A stretch of 64,000 nucleotides of DNA from JAOPZW01 sp963764585 (GTDB lineage: Bacteria > Actinomycetota > Thermoleophilia > Solirubrobacterales > Solirubrobacteraceae), in assembly GCA_963764585.1 (NCBI GenBank), contig CAVXTB010000001.1:372001-436000 (forward strand), written 5' to 3'. The notes below the pieces were generated by a model. The model was not told the origin of the DNA and did no database searches. It saw only the letters and a program-made list of their open reading frames with translations. Below are positions 45,593 through 53,441 of the stretch, in pieces. The translations under genes were made by a program, and so were the position numbers. Numbering within the stretch: position 1 is the first letter of the stretch; every line of letters begins with the position of its first letter.

Positions 45593-46537
45593 CTGAGGGG
45601 TGCAGGGACATCGTTCGGGGCGTACGTCGCGCGGCGCGTCGCCGCCGTCGCCGTCGTCGTGCTGGTCACGCCGTCGCTGACCTACGTGCTCTTCGGCTCC
45701 CTGCGTGAGGGCGTGTCGGTCACCGACAAGGCCTCGCAGTTGCCGGACTACCTGTCGGACACGTTCCTGCACCTGGACTTCGGCTACGCCCCGAAGTTCC
45801 ACGAGCCGCGCGGTCGCGTCCTGCTCGACACGATGCCCGTCGACATCGCGCTGCTCATCGGCTCACTCGTCTGCGGCGTGGCCATCGGTCTCGCGGCCGG
45901 CCTCGTCGGCGGGGCGCGCCGTCGCAGCGCCGCCGACCGGGCGCTCGCCGTGGGCAGCGCCATCGGGATGAGCATGCCCGTGTACTGGTTCAGCTCGATC
46001 GTGCTCGTGCTCTTTGCCCCGCAGTCGGGCTACCTGCTCCAGATCCCGTTCCTGTCCTGGTACGGCGGCTACGTCCCCTTCGCCGACAGTCCGCTGCGCT
46101 GGCTGCAGTCGCTGTGGGTGCCGTGGCTCGTCCTGGCTGCGCCGCTGGCGGCGATGGTCTACCGGATGACCCGCGCCTCGCTGGCAGAGGTCGTGAGCGA
46201 GGACTTCATACGCACGGCGCGCGCCAAGGGCGTGCGCGAGCGGATCGTCGTACGCCGCCACGCATTGCGCGCCGCGTTGTCGCCGGTCATCGGGCTGGTC
46301 TCCGTCAACGTCGTGCTGCTGGTCACGAACGTCATCGTCATCGAGCGCGCGTTCAACCTCCCCGGCTTCTTCCGCTTGGCCAGCATCGGCCAGTTCAATG
46401 GCTTGGACGACAAGGAGCCCCCGATCTCGGTCGACGACGTCCAGGCGCTGATCGTCGAGGCGTCGCTGCTCATCGCGCTGACGATGTTCCTGGCCGACGT
46501 GCTGCGCGCCAAGCTCGACCCGCGGGAGCGGACGTAG
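45593..46537 (+). CDS. Orphan DppB/OppB-type ABC permease with no canonical start
   Basis: Coding from about 45602 (TSFGAYVARRVAAVAVVVLV is the first TM, as in DppB). Then GRVLLDTMPVDIALLIGSLV, SIGMSMPVYWFSSIVLVLFA, the cytoplasmic EAA loop TRASLAEVVSEDFIRTARAK followed by GVRERIVVRRHALRAALSP, and ERAFNLPGFFRL. Between the in-frame stop at 45566 and GTG 45659 there is no ATG, GTG or TTG; only CTG at 45593. Starting at 45659 would lose the first helix. No partner permease, ATPase or binding protein is nearby. Probably a degraded peptide-uptake operon, or a start lost to an indel. Confidence 0.65.
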   Translation: MRGAGTSFGAYVARRVAAVAVVVLVTPSLTYVLFGSLREGVSVTDKASQLPDYLSDTFLHLDFGYAPKFHEPRGRVLLDTMPVDIALLIGSLVCGVAIGLAAGLVGGARRRSAADRALAVGSAIGMSMPVYWFSSIVLVLFAPQSGYLLQIPFLSWYGGYVPFADSPLRWLQSLWVPWLVLAAPLAAMVYRMTRASLAEVVSEDFIRTARAKGVRERIVVRRHALRAALSPVIGLVSVNVVLLVTNVIVIERAFNLPGFFRLASIGQFNGLDDKEPPISVDDVQALIVEASLLIALTMFLADVLRAKLDPRERT

Positions 46538-46683
46538 TTGCTCGGCTTGCGCGGCTCCCCGCGCGCGAGCGCCTGCGGTGGTACGCGAGCCACTACATCG
46601 AGGGGGCCGACCGGCGGCTCCCGAGTGAGGGTTTGGTAGACGGTAGGTAGACGGGCGTACGGCGCGATAGGCCCTGAGAACGA

Positions 46684-46711
46684 CGAAAGCCCCGCATTTG
46701 CAGGGCTTTCG
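46684..46711 (-). terminator. Original terminator of the tRNA-fMet gene
   Basis: CGAAAGCCC (46684-46692) and GGGCTTTCG (46703-46711) form a perfect 9-base stem just beyond the displaced tRNA 3' end at 46716. It would have terminated the leftward tRNA transcript before the element inserted. A similar GCAGGGCTTTCG string (55259-55270) follows the present tRNA copy. Confidence 0.6.
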
Positions 46712-46715
46712 TGAG

Positions 46716-46761
<46 letters not shown>

Positions 46762-46816
46762 GGACGGTGGGGTCGGCTCAGATCCATCGCCCGTGTTCAT
46801 GGGCGATCTGGTCCGC

Positions 46817-48018
46817 TCAGGTCACCCAAGGTTCTCTCAATTTGGGCCCCAAATTGGGCCCCCGACTGAACGCGGCCTCGATCTGGGCGGCGCCGCCGTC
46901 GGGGTCGGGCGCGTAGTGGCGGTAGATCTCGGTCGTCTTCGCGTCCTGGTGGCCCATCCACTCCTGGATCGTGCGAAGCGGCACGCGCGCGGCGGCGAGC
47001 TGGGTGCCGAATGTGTGGCGGAGCTCGTGGAAGGTGATCCGGCGGACCTTCGCGCGGTCCAGGGTCTCGCCGAAGCGCTTGCGCACCTTCGAGGCATCGA
47101 GGACATGCCCGGTGTGCGGGTGGCAGAACACCAGTCGTCCTCACCCTGGTACGCGGAGCGCTGGAAGAGGCGCTCGAGCTCGGCGGCGACGCGGTCGGCC
47201 ATCGGCACCGACCGGCCCTCATGGGACTTCGGCGAGTCGATCTCGTCCGAGCGGCCGCGCGGGAAGTTGTCGGCGACGCGCACGCGCGCCGCGACCCAAT
47301 CGATGTCGCGCCACCGGAGCGCAAGGAGCTCGCCCTGCCGCAGGCCTGTCATCGCGGCCGTGAGGTAGAGCGCCGGCTCGATCTTCCCGAGCGTGTCCGG
47401 GACGGCGCGGATCACCGCGTCGAGTTCCTCGGGCTGCAAGAACCGGATGCGGCGCTCGGTCGACCGGGCCTTCCGCGGCCGATCGACCGCAGCGACCGGG
47501 TTGGAGGCGACCCAGCCGCGCTTCTTCGCGAAGGCGAAAAGTCCGTGCAGAAACGTAAGGTGGTTCTGCACGGTCTTCGCGGAGAGACCCTTCGGCGTGT
47601 TGCCATTGGATCGCCGGTCGGCGGCGCGGGCGTGCTTGAGATACGCGGTCACATGTGCGGGCTCAATGCGATCGATCGGCCGGTCACCGAAGAACGGCAC
47701 GAGGTGGCCGGCGAGATAGCCGCGGTAGTCCTGGATCGTCGTGCGCTTGCGATCCATCACGTGTTCGAGGTGATCGACGTATCGATCCCCAGCCTGCACG
47801 AGCGAGTGGCGGCTACGCGAGCGAACGATGATCGCGTCGTCCTCGATCCGCTTGCGCAGCTCGCGCTCGGCCTGGGTACGCGTCAAACCGTCGGTGGACC
47901 CAGGCGGTCGGACGGGCCCGAGCACCCGCTTGACGCGCTGCTCGCCGACCCACCAGCGGCCGTACCAGTTGCCGCCTTTCACGAAGAGCGAGCCGGTGCC
48001 GTACGAGCGCTTCGCCAT
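46817..48018 (-). pseudogene. int: Tyrosine recombinase (phage-type integrase), frameshifted
   Basis: From ATG 48018: MAKRSYGTGSLFVKGGNWYG, a SAM-like N-domain (VDHLEHVMDRKRTTIQDYRG) and catalytic Arg in TAAMTGLRQGELLALRWRDI. Near 47134 one base is missing: YQGEDDW should continue LVFCHPHTGHVLDASKVRKR in the next frame. That frame holds FHELRHTFGTQLAAARVP (H-x-x-R), EWMGHQDAKTTEIYRHY (His and Tyr nucleophile) and stops at 46817. In the annotated frame the active site is lost (393 aa). Restoring one C gives a full-length integrase of about 400 aa. The 3' end overlaps the left GGGCCCC repeats. Confidence 0.88.
46839..46862. repeat. Left-end tandem GGGCCCC repeat
   Basis: Two adjacent 12-mers, AATTTGGGCCCC and AAATTGGGCCCC; together they also make the palindrome AATTTGGG-C-CCCAAATT. 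The same arrangement occurs inside the right end at 55168-55189. Likely arm-type binding sites for integrase or excisionase. Confidence 0.6.
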
Positions 48019-48058
48019 GGTCGGAGTATCACGAGGCGACGAGACGGGAGCGCTTTGC

Positions 48059-48253
48059 CTACGCCGGCGGCCGAACCCTGGCGCCCTTCTCGATGTCCCG
48101 GAGCCAGGCGTCGATCGCCTCGCGGCGGTAGCGCCGGTAGCGGCCCAGCGTCACGGTCGGGATCCGCCCGCGCCGCGACTGCTCGTAGACCCACGAGGTC
48201 GGGACGCCGAGCAGTCTCGCCACGTCGGGTGCGGTGAGAAGCGACTGGCTCAC
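48059..48253 (-). CDS. xis: Excisionase / MerR-like HTH DNA-binding protein
   Basis: 64 aa from GTG 48253 (preceded by CGAGGACGC); TTG 48268 is an alternative. LLTAPDVARLLGVPTSWVYE is an HTH_17 helix-turn-helix and RIPTVTLGRYRRYRREAIDA its wing. It ends WLRDIEKGARVRPPA. Such proteins sit upstream of the integrase in actinobacterial integrative elements and bend DNA for excision. 40 bases before the integrase start, same strand. Confidence 0.8.
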   Translation of the reverse strand: MSQSLLTAPDVARLLGVPTSWVYEQSRRGRIPTVTLGRYRRYRREAIDAWLRDIEKGARVRPPA

Positions 48254-48292
48254 GCGTCCTCGTATCAAGCACGCCCGCGCCTCCAGGTTCTA

Positions 48293-48353
48293 GGGACACT
48301 CGTGTCCCGTCGCTCATTGACCCCCCGGCTGTACCAGGGGACACTTGTGTCCC
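48293..48353 (-). promoter_or_regulatory. Two perfect 16-bp palindromes upstream of excisionase
   Basis: GGGACACTCGTGTCCC (48293-48308) and GGGACACTTGTGTCCC (48338-48353), identical but for one centre base, centres 45 bases apart. They fill the gap between the VapC stop and the excisionase start. Most likely operator or recombination-arm sites controlling int/xis. Confidence 0.7.
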
Positions 48354-48368
48354 TCCCACCGGCCGGCG

Positions 48369-48809
48369 TCAGGGCGCCGGCAGCACGACGCTCTGAAACG
48401 CGAGGACCTCGGCCAGTCGGTCGAAGTGCGCGTCGCGATGGAGCACCACGAGCGCCCCGTGCTCGGCAGCGGCGGCGGCGATCAGCGCGTCGGTGAGCGG
48501 CACGCGGTGATAGCCGTCTCCCCGGGCCGCGAGCTCGCGGAGCGCACCCATCGCGGCGTCGGCGACCGCGCGATCGTTGCGCACGATCCGTAGGGCGTCG
48601 AGCTCCCGCTCGAGAGCCGGGTACTCCGAGCTCGTGCGAGCGGAGTAGAGGATCTCCATGCGCACGATCGGCGTGATCCAGATGCGATCGTCGAGGACCG
48701 CGCGCTGGATCTGCTCGGCGAGTGCCTCGGGGAGCAACGGCACACGCCACCACGCCGACGTATCGGCCACGAAGGGAGCGTCGCCCTCGAGGAGCTCGGC
48801 GATGTTCAT
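48369..48809 (-). CDS. vapC: VapC-type PIN-domain toxin
   Basis: 146 aa. Acidic active-site residues: Asp in FVADTSAWWRVPLL, Glu in IVRMEILYSARTSSEY, Asp in VPLTDALIAAAAAEHG, Asp in LHRDAHFDRLAEVL. It has the usual PIN length. A dozen extra N-terminal residues precede the first strand. Mg-dependent RNase, held inactive by the protein encoded 9 bases upstream. Probably stabilises the integrated element. Confidence 0.85.
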   Translation of the reverse strand: MNIAELLEGDAPFVADTSAWWRVPLLPEALAEQIQRAVLDDRIWITPIVRMEILYSARTSSEYPALERELDALRIVRNDRAVADAAMGALRELAARGDGYHRVPLTDALIAAAAAEHGALVVLHRDAHFDRLAEVLAFQSVVLPAP

Positions 48810-48818
48810 CGCCGACTG

Positions 48819-49007
48819 CTACTGCTCGTCGCCGGTCAGCTGCTCGATCCGCGCGAGCGTGTCGCGATCGAGCCCGTCGTCGCTCCGGAGCCGTGCGGCG
48901 AGCAGAGCCAACCGCTCAGCGCGATCCGTCTCGCTGAGGGCAGGCTTCTCGACTGTCGCCGGCGTCGCGGGCGTCACTGGCTTCACGATCCTGAGGGTAC
49001 CTGCCAC
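48819..49007 (-). CDS. vapB: Putative VapB-type antitoxin
   Basis: 62 aa from GTG 49007; GTG 48986 (55 aa) is equally possible, and neither has a strong ribosome site. A Pro/Thr/Val-rich N-terminus (VKPVTPATPATVEKPALSET) is followed by a helical tail DRAERLALLAARLRSDDGLD ending ARIEQLTGDEQ. No clear AbrB or RHH motif, so the antitoxin call rests on size and position directly before the PIN toxin. Confidence 0.55.
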   Translation of the reverse strand: MAGTLRIVKPVTPATPATVEKPALSETDRAERLALLAARLRSDDGLDRDTLARIEQLTGDEQ

Positions 49008-49044
49008 GCCCGCGGAAGTCTTGCCCCGAGCCGCGCGGCAGCGT

Positions 49045-49193
49045 CTCTCCGTGCAACGGATACTGTGTGCGGCCGCCGCGAAGCGTGGCCGCGGGTCCCC
49101 ATCTTCTCGGCGCCGTCGGAGTCTTCCGCTTCGCTTCGCGGACGAGGAGCGCGCCGGCACTCGCGTCGGGGGCCTCGTTTTCGTCCACAGCGG
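49045..49193 (+). repeat. Intra-element inverted repeat, left copy
   Basis: Matches the complement of 54906-55044 in ordered blocks: GATACTGTGTGCG (49059-49071), GAGGAGCGCGCC (about 49144-49155) and TTCGTCCA-AGCG (about 49180-49191). This copy fills most of the 300-base gap between the VapB and membrane-protein genes; I see no gene in the gap. Confidence 0.6.
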
Positions 49194-49308
49194 AAGCCGA
49201 CCGAGTCTCGGCGAGAGTCCCGAGTTCACGCGATAGCGCAAGCGAGCGTGCTGCGGGTTTGAGCAAAGCTGCTCTCGCACGCGCACAGCGTCGGTAGGTG
49301 GCCGCTGG

Positions 49309-49854
49309 CTACGGATAGAAGATGAGTTGGTGCGCGGCCAGGGCGAAGAACAGGGCCAGCAAGCTCCATGTCACCGGCCAGCTCACGGTACGAAGGAACG
49401 CAGTCTCCCAGCGACCGAAGCGAAGCACATACAGGAGGATGAGCAGCAGTAGGACTCCATAGCAGGCGATTGCTGCCCCACTTGGGAGGGCCAGGCCGAT
49501 GACAGGCGCGACGACCAGACCGAGGAGCACCCAGGCAGTGACAGCCACGGCGTCGACCGAGAGGCTCGTGCGCTCGCGCCCGGTGATGGTGATGAAACCG
49601 GCAGCACCAACCAGCGCTGCCGCCAGGAACACTCCGAGCGGCCACCGAGAGCTGAAACCGAAGATCCAGCTCGTCAGTTCGCCCCCGGACCAAAGCAGCA
49701 GTGGATCGACAACGCTGACCGCCGCGTAACAGGCGAACATGTCGACCTCGGAATCCCACGGATTCCCGAAGACCGGTCGATGGGGTACCAGCGCAGCCCT
49801 CAGGGCTGAAGGCTGGAGCGCCGCGCGGACGGAGCTCGTGTTCTCTGGTCCCAT
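49309..49854 (-). CDS. Unrecognised polytopic membrane protein of the element
   Basis: 181 aa from ATG 49854. About five TM helices: ACYAAVSVVDPLLLW, WPLGVFLAAALVGAAGFITI, AVTAWVLLGLVVAPVIGLAL, IACYGVLLLLILLYVL and WSLLALFFALAAHQLIF. The frame upstream stays protein-like (SPERWRRFARRKGAGLWQGW, VEEGSLPWFLETGDLE), so translation may begin at GTG 49902 or earlier. I recognise no family. Part of the cargo, divergent from the cupin gene. Confidence 0.6.
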   Translation of the reverse strand: MGPENTSSVRAALQPSALRAALVPHRPVFGNPWDSEVDMFACYAAVSVVDPLLLWSGGELTSWIFGFSSRWPLGVFLAAALVGAAGFITITGRERTSLSVDAVAVTAWVLLGLVVAPVIGLALPSGAAIACYGVLLLLILLYVLRFGRWETAFLRTVSWPVTWSLLALFFALAAHQLIFYP

Positions 49855-50064
49855 CTCCAAGTCTCCTGTCTCCAAGAACCATGGTAAGGAACCCTCTTCC
49901 ACGGCAACGACATGGAGCCAGCCCTGCCACAGGCCGGCACCCTTGCGTCGAGCAAACCGTCGCCAACGCTCAGGCGAACGGAGGAGGGCGTGAACCAGCG
50001 TCCGATCCGGCGATTGAGCCGGGCCGCGCCGCGCCAGGCCGGGCCGCGCGTACGCTCTACCGCG

Positions 50065-50454
50065 ATGCCTGAGCGACCCTACTTCGATGAGTCGGGCGAA
50101 CCCTCCGACGCGCCCGGCCGCTTTGTCCACGTCGACGACCTCGACGTGTTGACCGTCGGTCCAGGCCTGGAGTTCCGGCCCGTGACCACCGACACCGTGA
50201 TGACGAACTTCGTCTCCTTCGAGCCGGACGTCCCGGCCCCGATGCACCACCACGTCGAGCAGCAGATCGCCATCGTCCTCTCGGGCGAGCTGACGCTGAC
50301 CGTCGGCGACGAGACCAAGGTGATGCGCGCCGGGGACTGCGTGGTGATCCCGCCCAACGTCAGGCACGGCGGCGCCGCGGGACCCGAGGGCTGCGAGGTC
50401 CTGGACGTCTTCTCGCCTCCGCGTGCAGCGATCGTGAGCCTCATGGCGACCTGA
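50065..50454 (+). CDS. Small cupin protein
   Basis: 129 aa from ATG 50065. PAPMHHHVEQQIAIVLSGEL contains the first cupin metal motif (H-x-H-x-x-E-Q-x-x). GDETKVMRAGDCVVIPPNVR and HGGAAGPEGCEVLDVFSP form the second half with the third His. Single-domain cupin of normal size; substrate unknown. Lies inside the integrated element. Confidence 0.8.
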   Translation: MPERPYFDESGEPSDAPGRFVHVDDLDVLTVGPGLEFRPVTTDTVMTNFVSFEPDVPAPMHHHVEQQIAIVLSGELTLTVGDETKVMRAGDCVVIPPNVRHGGAAGPEGCEVLDVFSPPRAAIVSLMAT

Positions 50455-50586
50455 GCCGAGCCAGGCGCTCGGAAGCCGCGCCCTGAACACCACCTCCGAA
50501 CCATCCTGGCGCGTGGACGGCTCGGTCGCCTGCGACAGCGTCGGCCCGGCCCAACGCCGTAAGCACGCGGAAGCGCTACGGACGAC

Positions 50587-50631
50587 TGCACAACAACGCT
50601 CTTCAGCGGCCCGAGCTGGAGTTGTTGTGCA
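50587..50631. terminator. Perfect 11-bp hairpin downstream of the cupin gene
   Basis: TGCACAACAAC (50587-50597) and GTTGTTGTGCA (50621-50631) with a 23-base spacer that can pair further (GCTC with GAGC). It lies 130 bases after the cupin stop and 170 before the surface-protein gene. A terminator is plausible; a recombination or regulatory site is not excluded. Nothing else is recognised in 50455-50803. Confidence 0.4.
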
Positions 50632-50803
50632 CACTCACGTAGGGCGGCGGCGCAGGCGCACCTAACGGCAATCGATGTATTCCTGGCGCCGCGGCGAGCC
50701 TCTATTGGCTGAAGGCTCGGACGTCTGCGACCTCGCCGGACGCCTGCATGTCTTCAGCCCACGCCTAACAAGCTCGGGCGCCTGCCCCGGGCCTTGGAGA
50801 GTC

Positions 50804-52549
50804 ATGGCCGAGTGGCCGATGAGAATTTGCCCGAGGGTTCGCTGGCTGTGCGGCGTGCTCGTCATCGCCGCGCTCGCGCAGGGAGCGCCTGCCACCGCGC
50901 AGCAGCCCGGTGCGGGCACGACCGCGCAGCAGCCCGGTGCGGGCACGACCGCGCAGCAGCCCGGCACGGGCACGACCGCGCAGCAGCCCGGCACAGGCAC
51001 GACCGGGACAGACGATGGGACTGCGGCGGAGCCCTTCCGCGTCAGCATCGACGCGCCGCCCGAGGGGAGCGCGATTCCCCCCAGTGGGGACATCTCGTTC
51101 TCGGCGAACCTGCCTGGCGCCAGGTTCACGTGTCGCGTCGGCGCTGCGGCCACCGGTCCGTGCACGTCTCCGGTCCATTACGGCCCGCTCCAGCCCGGGC
51201 AGCAGCTCCCCTTCGCAGTGTCTGCCTTGCTCCCCGGCGCGCACACCACCAGCGCCGACGAGACCGTCTACACGATCGCGCAGGTTGCCCCGTCACCGCT
51301 CGAGGTAACGATCACGTCGGCGCCGTCGGGCAAGGTCGAACAGACGGTCGCGACGATCTCGTTCGCCGCGAACCGCTCGAACGCAGGGTTCAGCTGCACG
51401 CTTGACGGCGTCGCGGCCCGGTGCTCCTCCCCGAAGCGATATCGCGATCTGTCTGCCGGCACGCACGTCTTCAGCGTTGTCGCGGTCGCCGGCAAGGAGA
51501 CCAGCAAGGCCAAGCGCGCGTCGTGGACCGTTGCGACAGCCGTGCCGGCCCCGCAACGTCCTCCGCGGGCTGTGATCACCTCGGCGCCCGAGGGCACAGT
51601 CGTCAGCCGGAAGGCGCGGCTCGCCTTCACAGCGACCCCGGCCGCATCGCGCTTTCTGTGCTCGCTGGACGGCTCGGCCTTCGTCGCCTGCCACTCGCCG
51701 CGGACCTACAGCCGCCTGTCACGCAGCTCGCACACGTTCGCGGTCCGCGCCCTGGGAGCCGGTGGCACGCCGGGTCCAGCGGCCCTTGCCCGCTGGACCG
51801 TCCGCCCGTCGGCGCCCCCAGCTCCGGCGACGCCGTCCCGGCCACCGGCGGGCAAGGGCGGATCGACCTGGTGGCTCGTCGTGTTCGCCGCGTTGGCGGC
51901 CGCCGGGATCCTCCTCGAGAGCGTCCGCCGGATCGGGCGCGCTCGGCGCCGCGCGACGTGGCAGCTCGACGCGCGACCGGAGCCTCCCGAGCGCCCCTGC
52001 AGCAAGCGCAACCATTACTGCCAGAAGACGCACGTCAAGCTGAAGCCCGGCAGCCGCCGGATCGCCTACCTCGTCGTCGAAGCCCGCGATAACGGCCACG
52101 CGCAGCTCGAGACGCAGATCGCGGGACGGCTCGTCAGCCAGCTCAACGGCGCTCTGCGGGATCACAAGCGCAACCAGGATCGCGAGCCCCTGCGAACGAC
52201 GCTCGTCCCTGTTGCCGGCCTGCTGGTACGCGAGATCGAGCTCTGGCTCGGTGACGACGCGGTACACCACGACGTCGCGGTGGATGCTCACCTGATCGCC
52301 GCCGAGGCGGAGTACGAGTTCGCCCTCTACTGCTGCAAGAACCGCGACGGCGGTCCCGAGTGGGAGAAGGAGGACGAGTGGACGGTATCGGTCGAGGATG
52401 AGAGCGAGGAGAACGCCGTCCGCCTCGATCGCGCCGAGCCTCTCGACGCGAGGGTGGAGAGCGCAACCGACCAGCTGACTGACTTCCTCATGGAGCTAGA
52501 CAAGCCCACGAGCGTTCGTGCATCGACCGAAGGGAGCTTGACGCTCTAG
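50804..52549 (+). CDS. Transmembrane surface protein with Ig-like domains and a novel cytoplasmic domain
   Basis: 581 aa from ATG 50804, which has GGAGA 5 bases upstream; the frame is open to 50675. Signal peptide 1-32 (LCGVLVIAALAQGAPATA). Four 9-residue repeats TAQQPG[AT]GT (about 31-66). Three beta domains of about 80 residues (77-163, 166-248, 255-335) share A/S-P-x-G, F-x-C-x-L/V, C-x-S-P-x-x-Y-x-x-L and H-x-F-x-V. TM about 356-376, then Arg-rich stop transfer. The 200-residue cytoplasmic part begins PCSKRNHYCQKTHVKLKPG and continues AYLVVEARDNGHAQLETQIA and LVREIELWLGD. I do not recognise it. Topology suggests outside-to-inside signalling or adhesion. Confidence 0.8.
   Translation: MAEWPMRICPRVRWLCGVLVIAALAQGAPATAQQPGAGTTAQQPGAGTTAQQPGTGTTAQQPGTGTTGTDDGTAAEPFRVSIDAPPEGSAIPPSGDISFSANLPGARFTCRVGAAATGPCTSPVHYGPLQPGQQLPFAVSALLPGAHTTSADETVYTIAQVAPSPLEVTITSAPSGKVEQTVATISFAANRSNAGFSCTLDGVAARCSSPKRYRDLSAGTHVFSVVAVAGKETSKAKRASWTVATAVPAPQRPPRAVITSAPEGTVVSRKARLAFTATPAASRFLCSLDGSAFVACHSPRTYSRLSRSSHTFAVRALGAGGTPGPAALARWTVRPSAPPAPATPSRPPAGKGGSTWWLVVFAALAAAGILLESVRRIGRARRRATWQLDARPEPPERPCSKRNHYCQKTHVKLKPGSRRIAYLVVEARDNGHAQLETQIAGRLVSQLNGALRDHKRNQDREPLRTTLVPVAGLLVREIELWLGDDAVHHDVAVDAHLIAAEAEYEFALYCCKNRDGGPEWEKEDEWTVSVEDESEENAVRLDRAEPLDARVESATDQLTDFLMELDKPTSVRASTEGSLTL
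50894..51001 (+). repeat. Four tandem 27-bp coding repeats
   Basis: Units at 50894, 50921, 50948 and 50975, each encoding TAQQPGAGT or TAQQPGTGT. Copies differ at two or three bases, so copy number can change by slippage without altering the frame. Confidence 0.9.
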
Positions 52550-52800
52550 CGGCCGTCCTCTAGCCGCCGCGGAGGCTCGCCGCGTGACCACCGCCGGGCA
52601 TCCCGAATGTCGTGCCCCACACGAGGTGATTGCGATGCTCGCTGCTCATCGTGACGAGATTGCGCGCGCTCTGTCTCGCCTCGGCTGCTGCAACCACGCG
52701 AGGGTGTCGCGTAAGTGTGCGGCGAGGGCGGGCGGCTGCGTCTCCGCGTGAATGCATGCGGTGCTCGGGGCGCCGCTCTCGGTGACGCCGGCCGTGGCTG

Positions 52801-53441
52801 TCAGGCCAGCGTCGGTGCCGTCGCGGCCCTGAAGAGCTTCAGCAGGTTGTGGGTGGCCGTGATCAGCCGCCATTCGGTCCGGACGGCGGCTCTGCCGCGC
52901 CTGTGGAATCGCGCCATGCCGCGGTTGTGCTTGGTCTGGCCGAAGACGGGCTCGATCATCGGCTGGCGTTGGCGGTAGAGCTGGCCGCCGTGCTCGCTGG
53001 CCAGGACTCGGCGCATGAACGCGTAAAGCCCGCCATCCCAGCCTGGCCGGGGGCTCTTGCGTTTGCTGGTGTCGGGCGGGATGAGCACGTGGGTGCCGCG
53101 ATTGATGGTCCGTTGCATCTGCTGCCGGCGTCGGCGAGCGCCACCCCGGGCACGCCCGTGATGCCGGCGGCGTCAAGCTCGCGCCCGGCGGCGTCGAGCA
53201 TCGGCTCCAGGTGCCCGAGGTCTCCGCCGGCGGTCATCACCTCGGCGGCCAACACCACCTGATGCTCATTGGTGACAACCTGGGCGTTGTAGCCCTGCAG
53301 GAACCCACGCAGCCCCTTGACGACGTGTGAGTCCGGGTCGGTGGTGTTGATGCGCCCCTGCGGGGTGCTCGGCGGGGTGTAGGGCTTGGGCGGCGAGTGC
53401 GCGCCCAGGCGCCGGCCGTTGCGCATCCGCCCGTGGGCGCG
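52801..53441 (-). pseudogene. Degraded C-terminal half of an IS1182-type transposase
   Basis: Reading left from 53441: AYRAHGRMRNGRRLGA, then TPQGRINTTDPDSHVVKGLR and GFLQGYNAQVVTNEHQVVLA as far as VALADAG. A short deletion (YWHGE and flanking bases) there shifts the frame near 53120. The next frame continues MQRTINRGTHVLIPPDTSKR, RQPMIEPVFGQTKHNRGMAR and ITATHNLLKLFRA, stopping at 52801. The first half of the gene is missing; it abuts a second, oppositely oriented copy. Confidence 0.85.

Noticed and set aside
45366..45596. 76-codon frame from GTG between the zinc operon and the permease
   Set aside because: Coding-like signal begins before any start codon and no family is recognisable; kept only as a low-confidence stretch.
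46786..46807. Hairpin ATCGCCC-N8-GGGCGAT next to the left attachment core
   Set aside because: Only 7 base pairs with no T run; could end the integrase transcript but too weak to list.
50894..51001. Four regularly spaced 27-bp repeats considered as a CRISPR-like array
   Set aside because: They are contiguous, without spacers, and translate in frame to a 9-aa repeat in a secreted protein.
52626..52751. 42-codon frame VIAMLAAHRDEIARALSRLG upstream of the IS remnant
   Set aside because: Resembles the first helix of minimal nucleotidyltransferases, which would suggest a truncated toxin-antitoxin gene, but too short to support and lacks the GS-x10-D-x-D motif.
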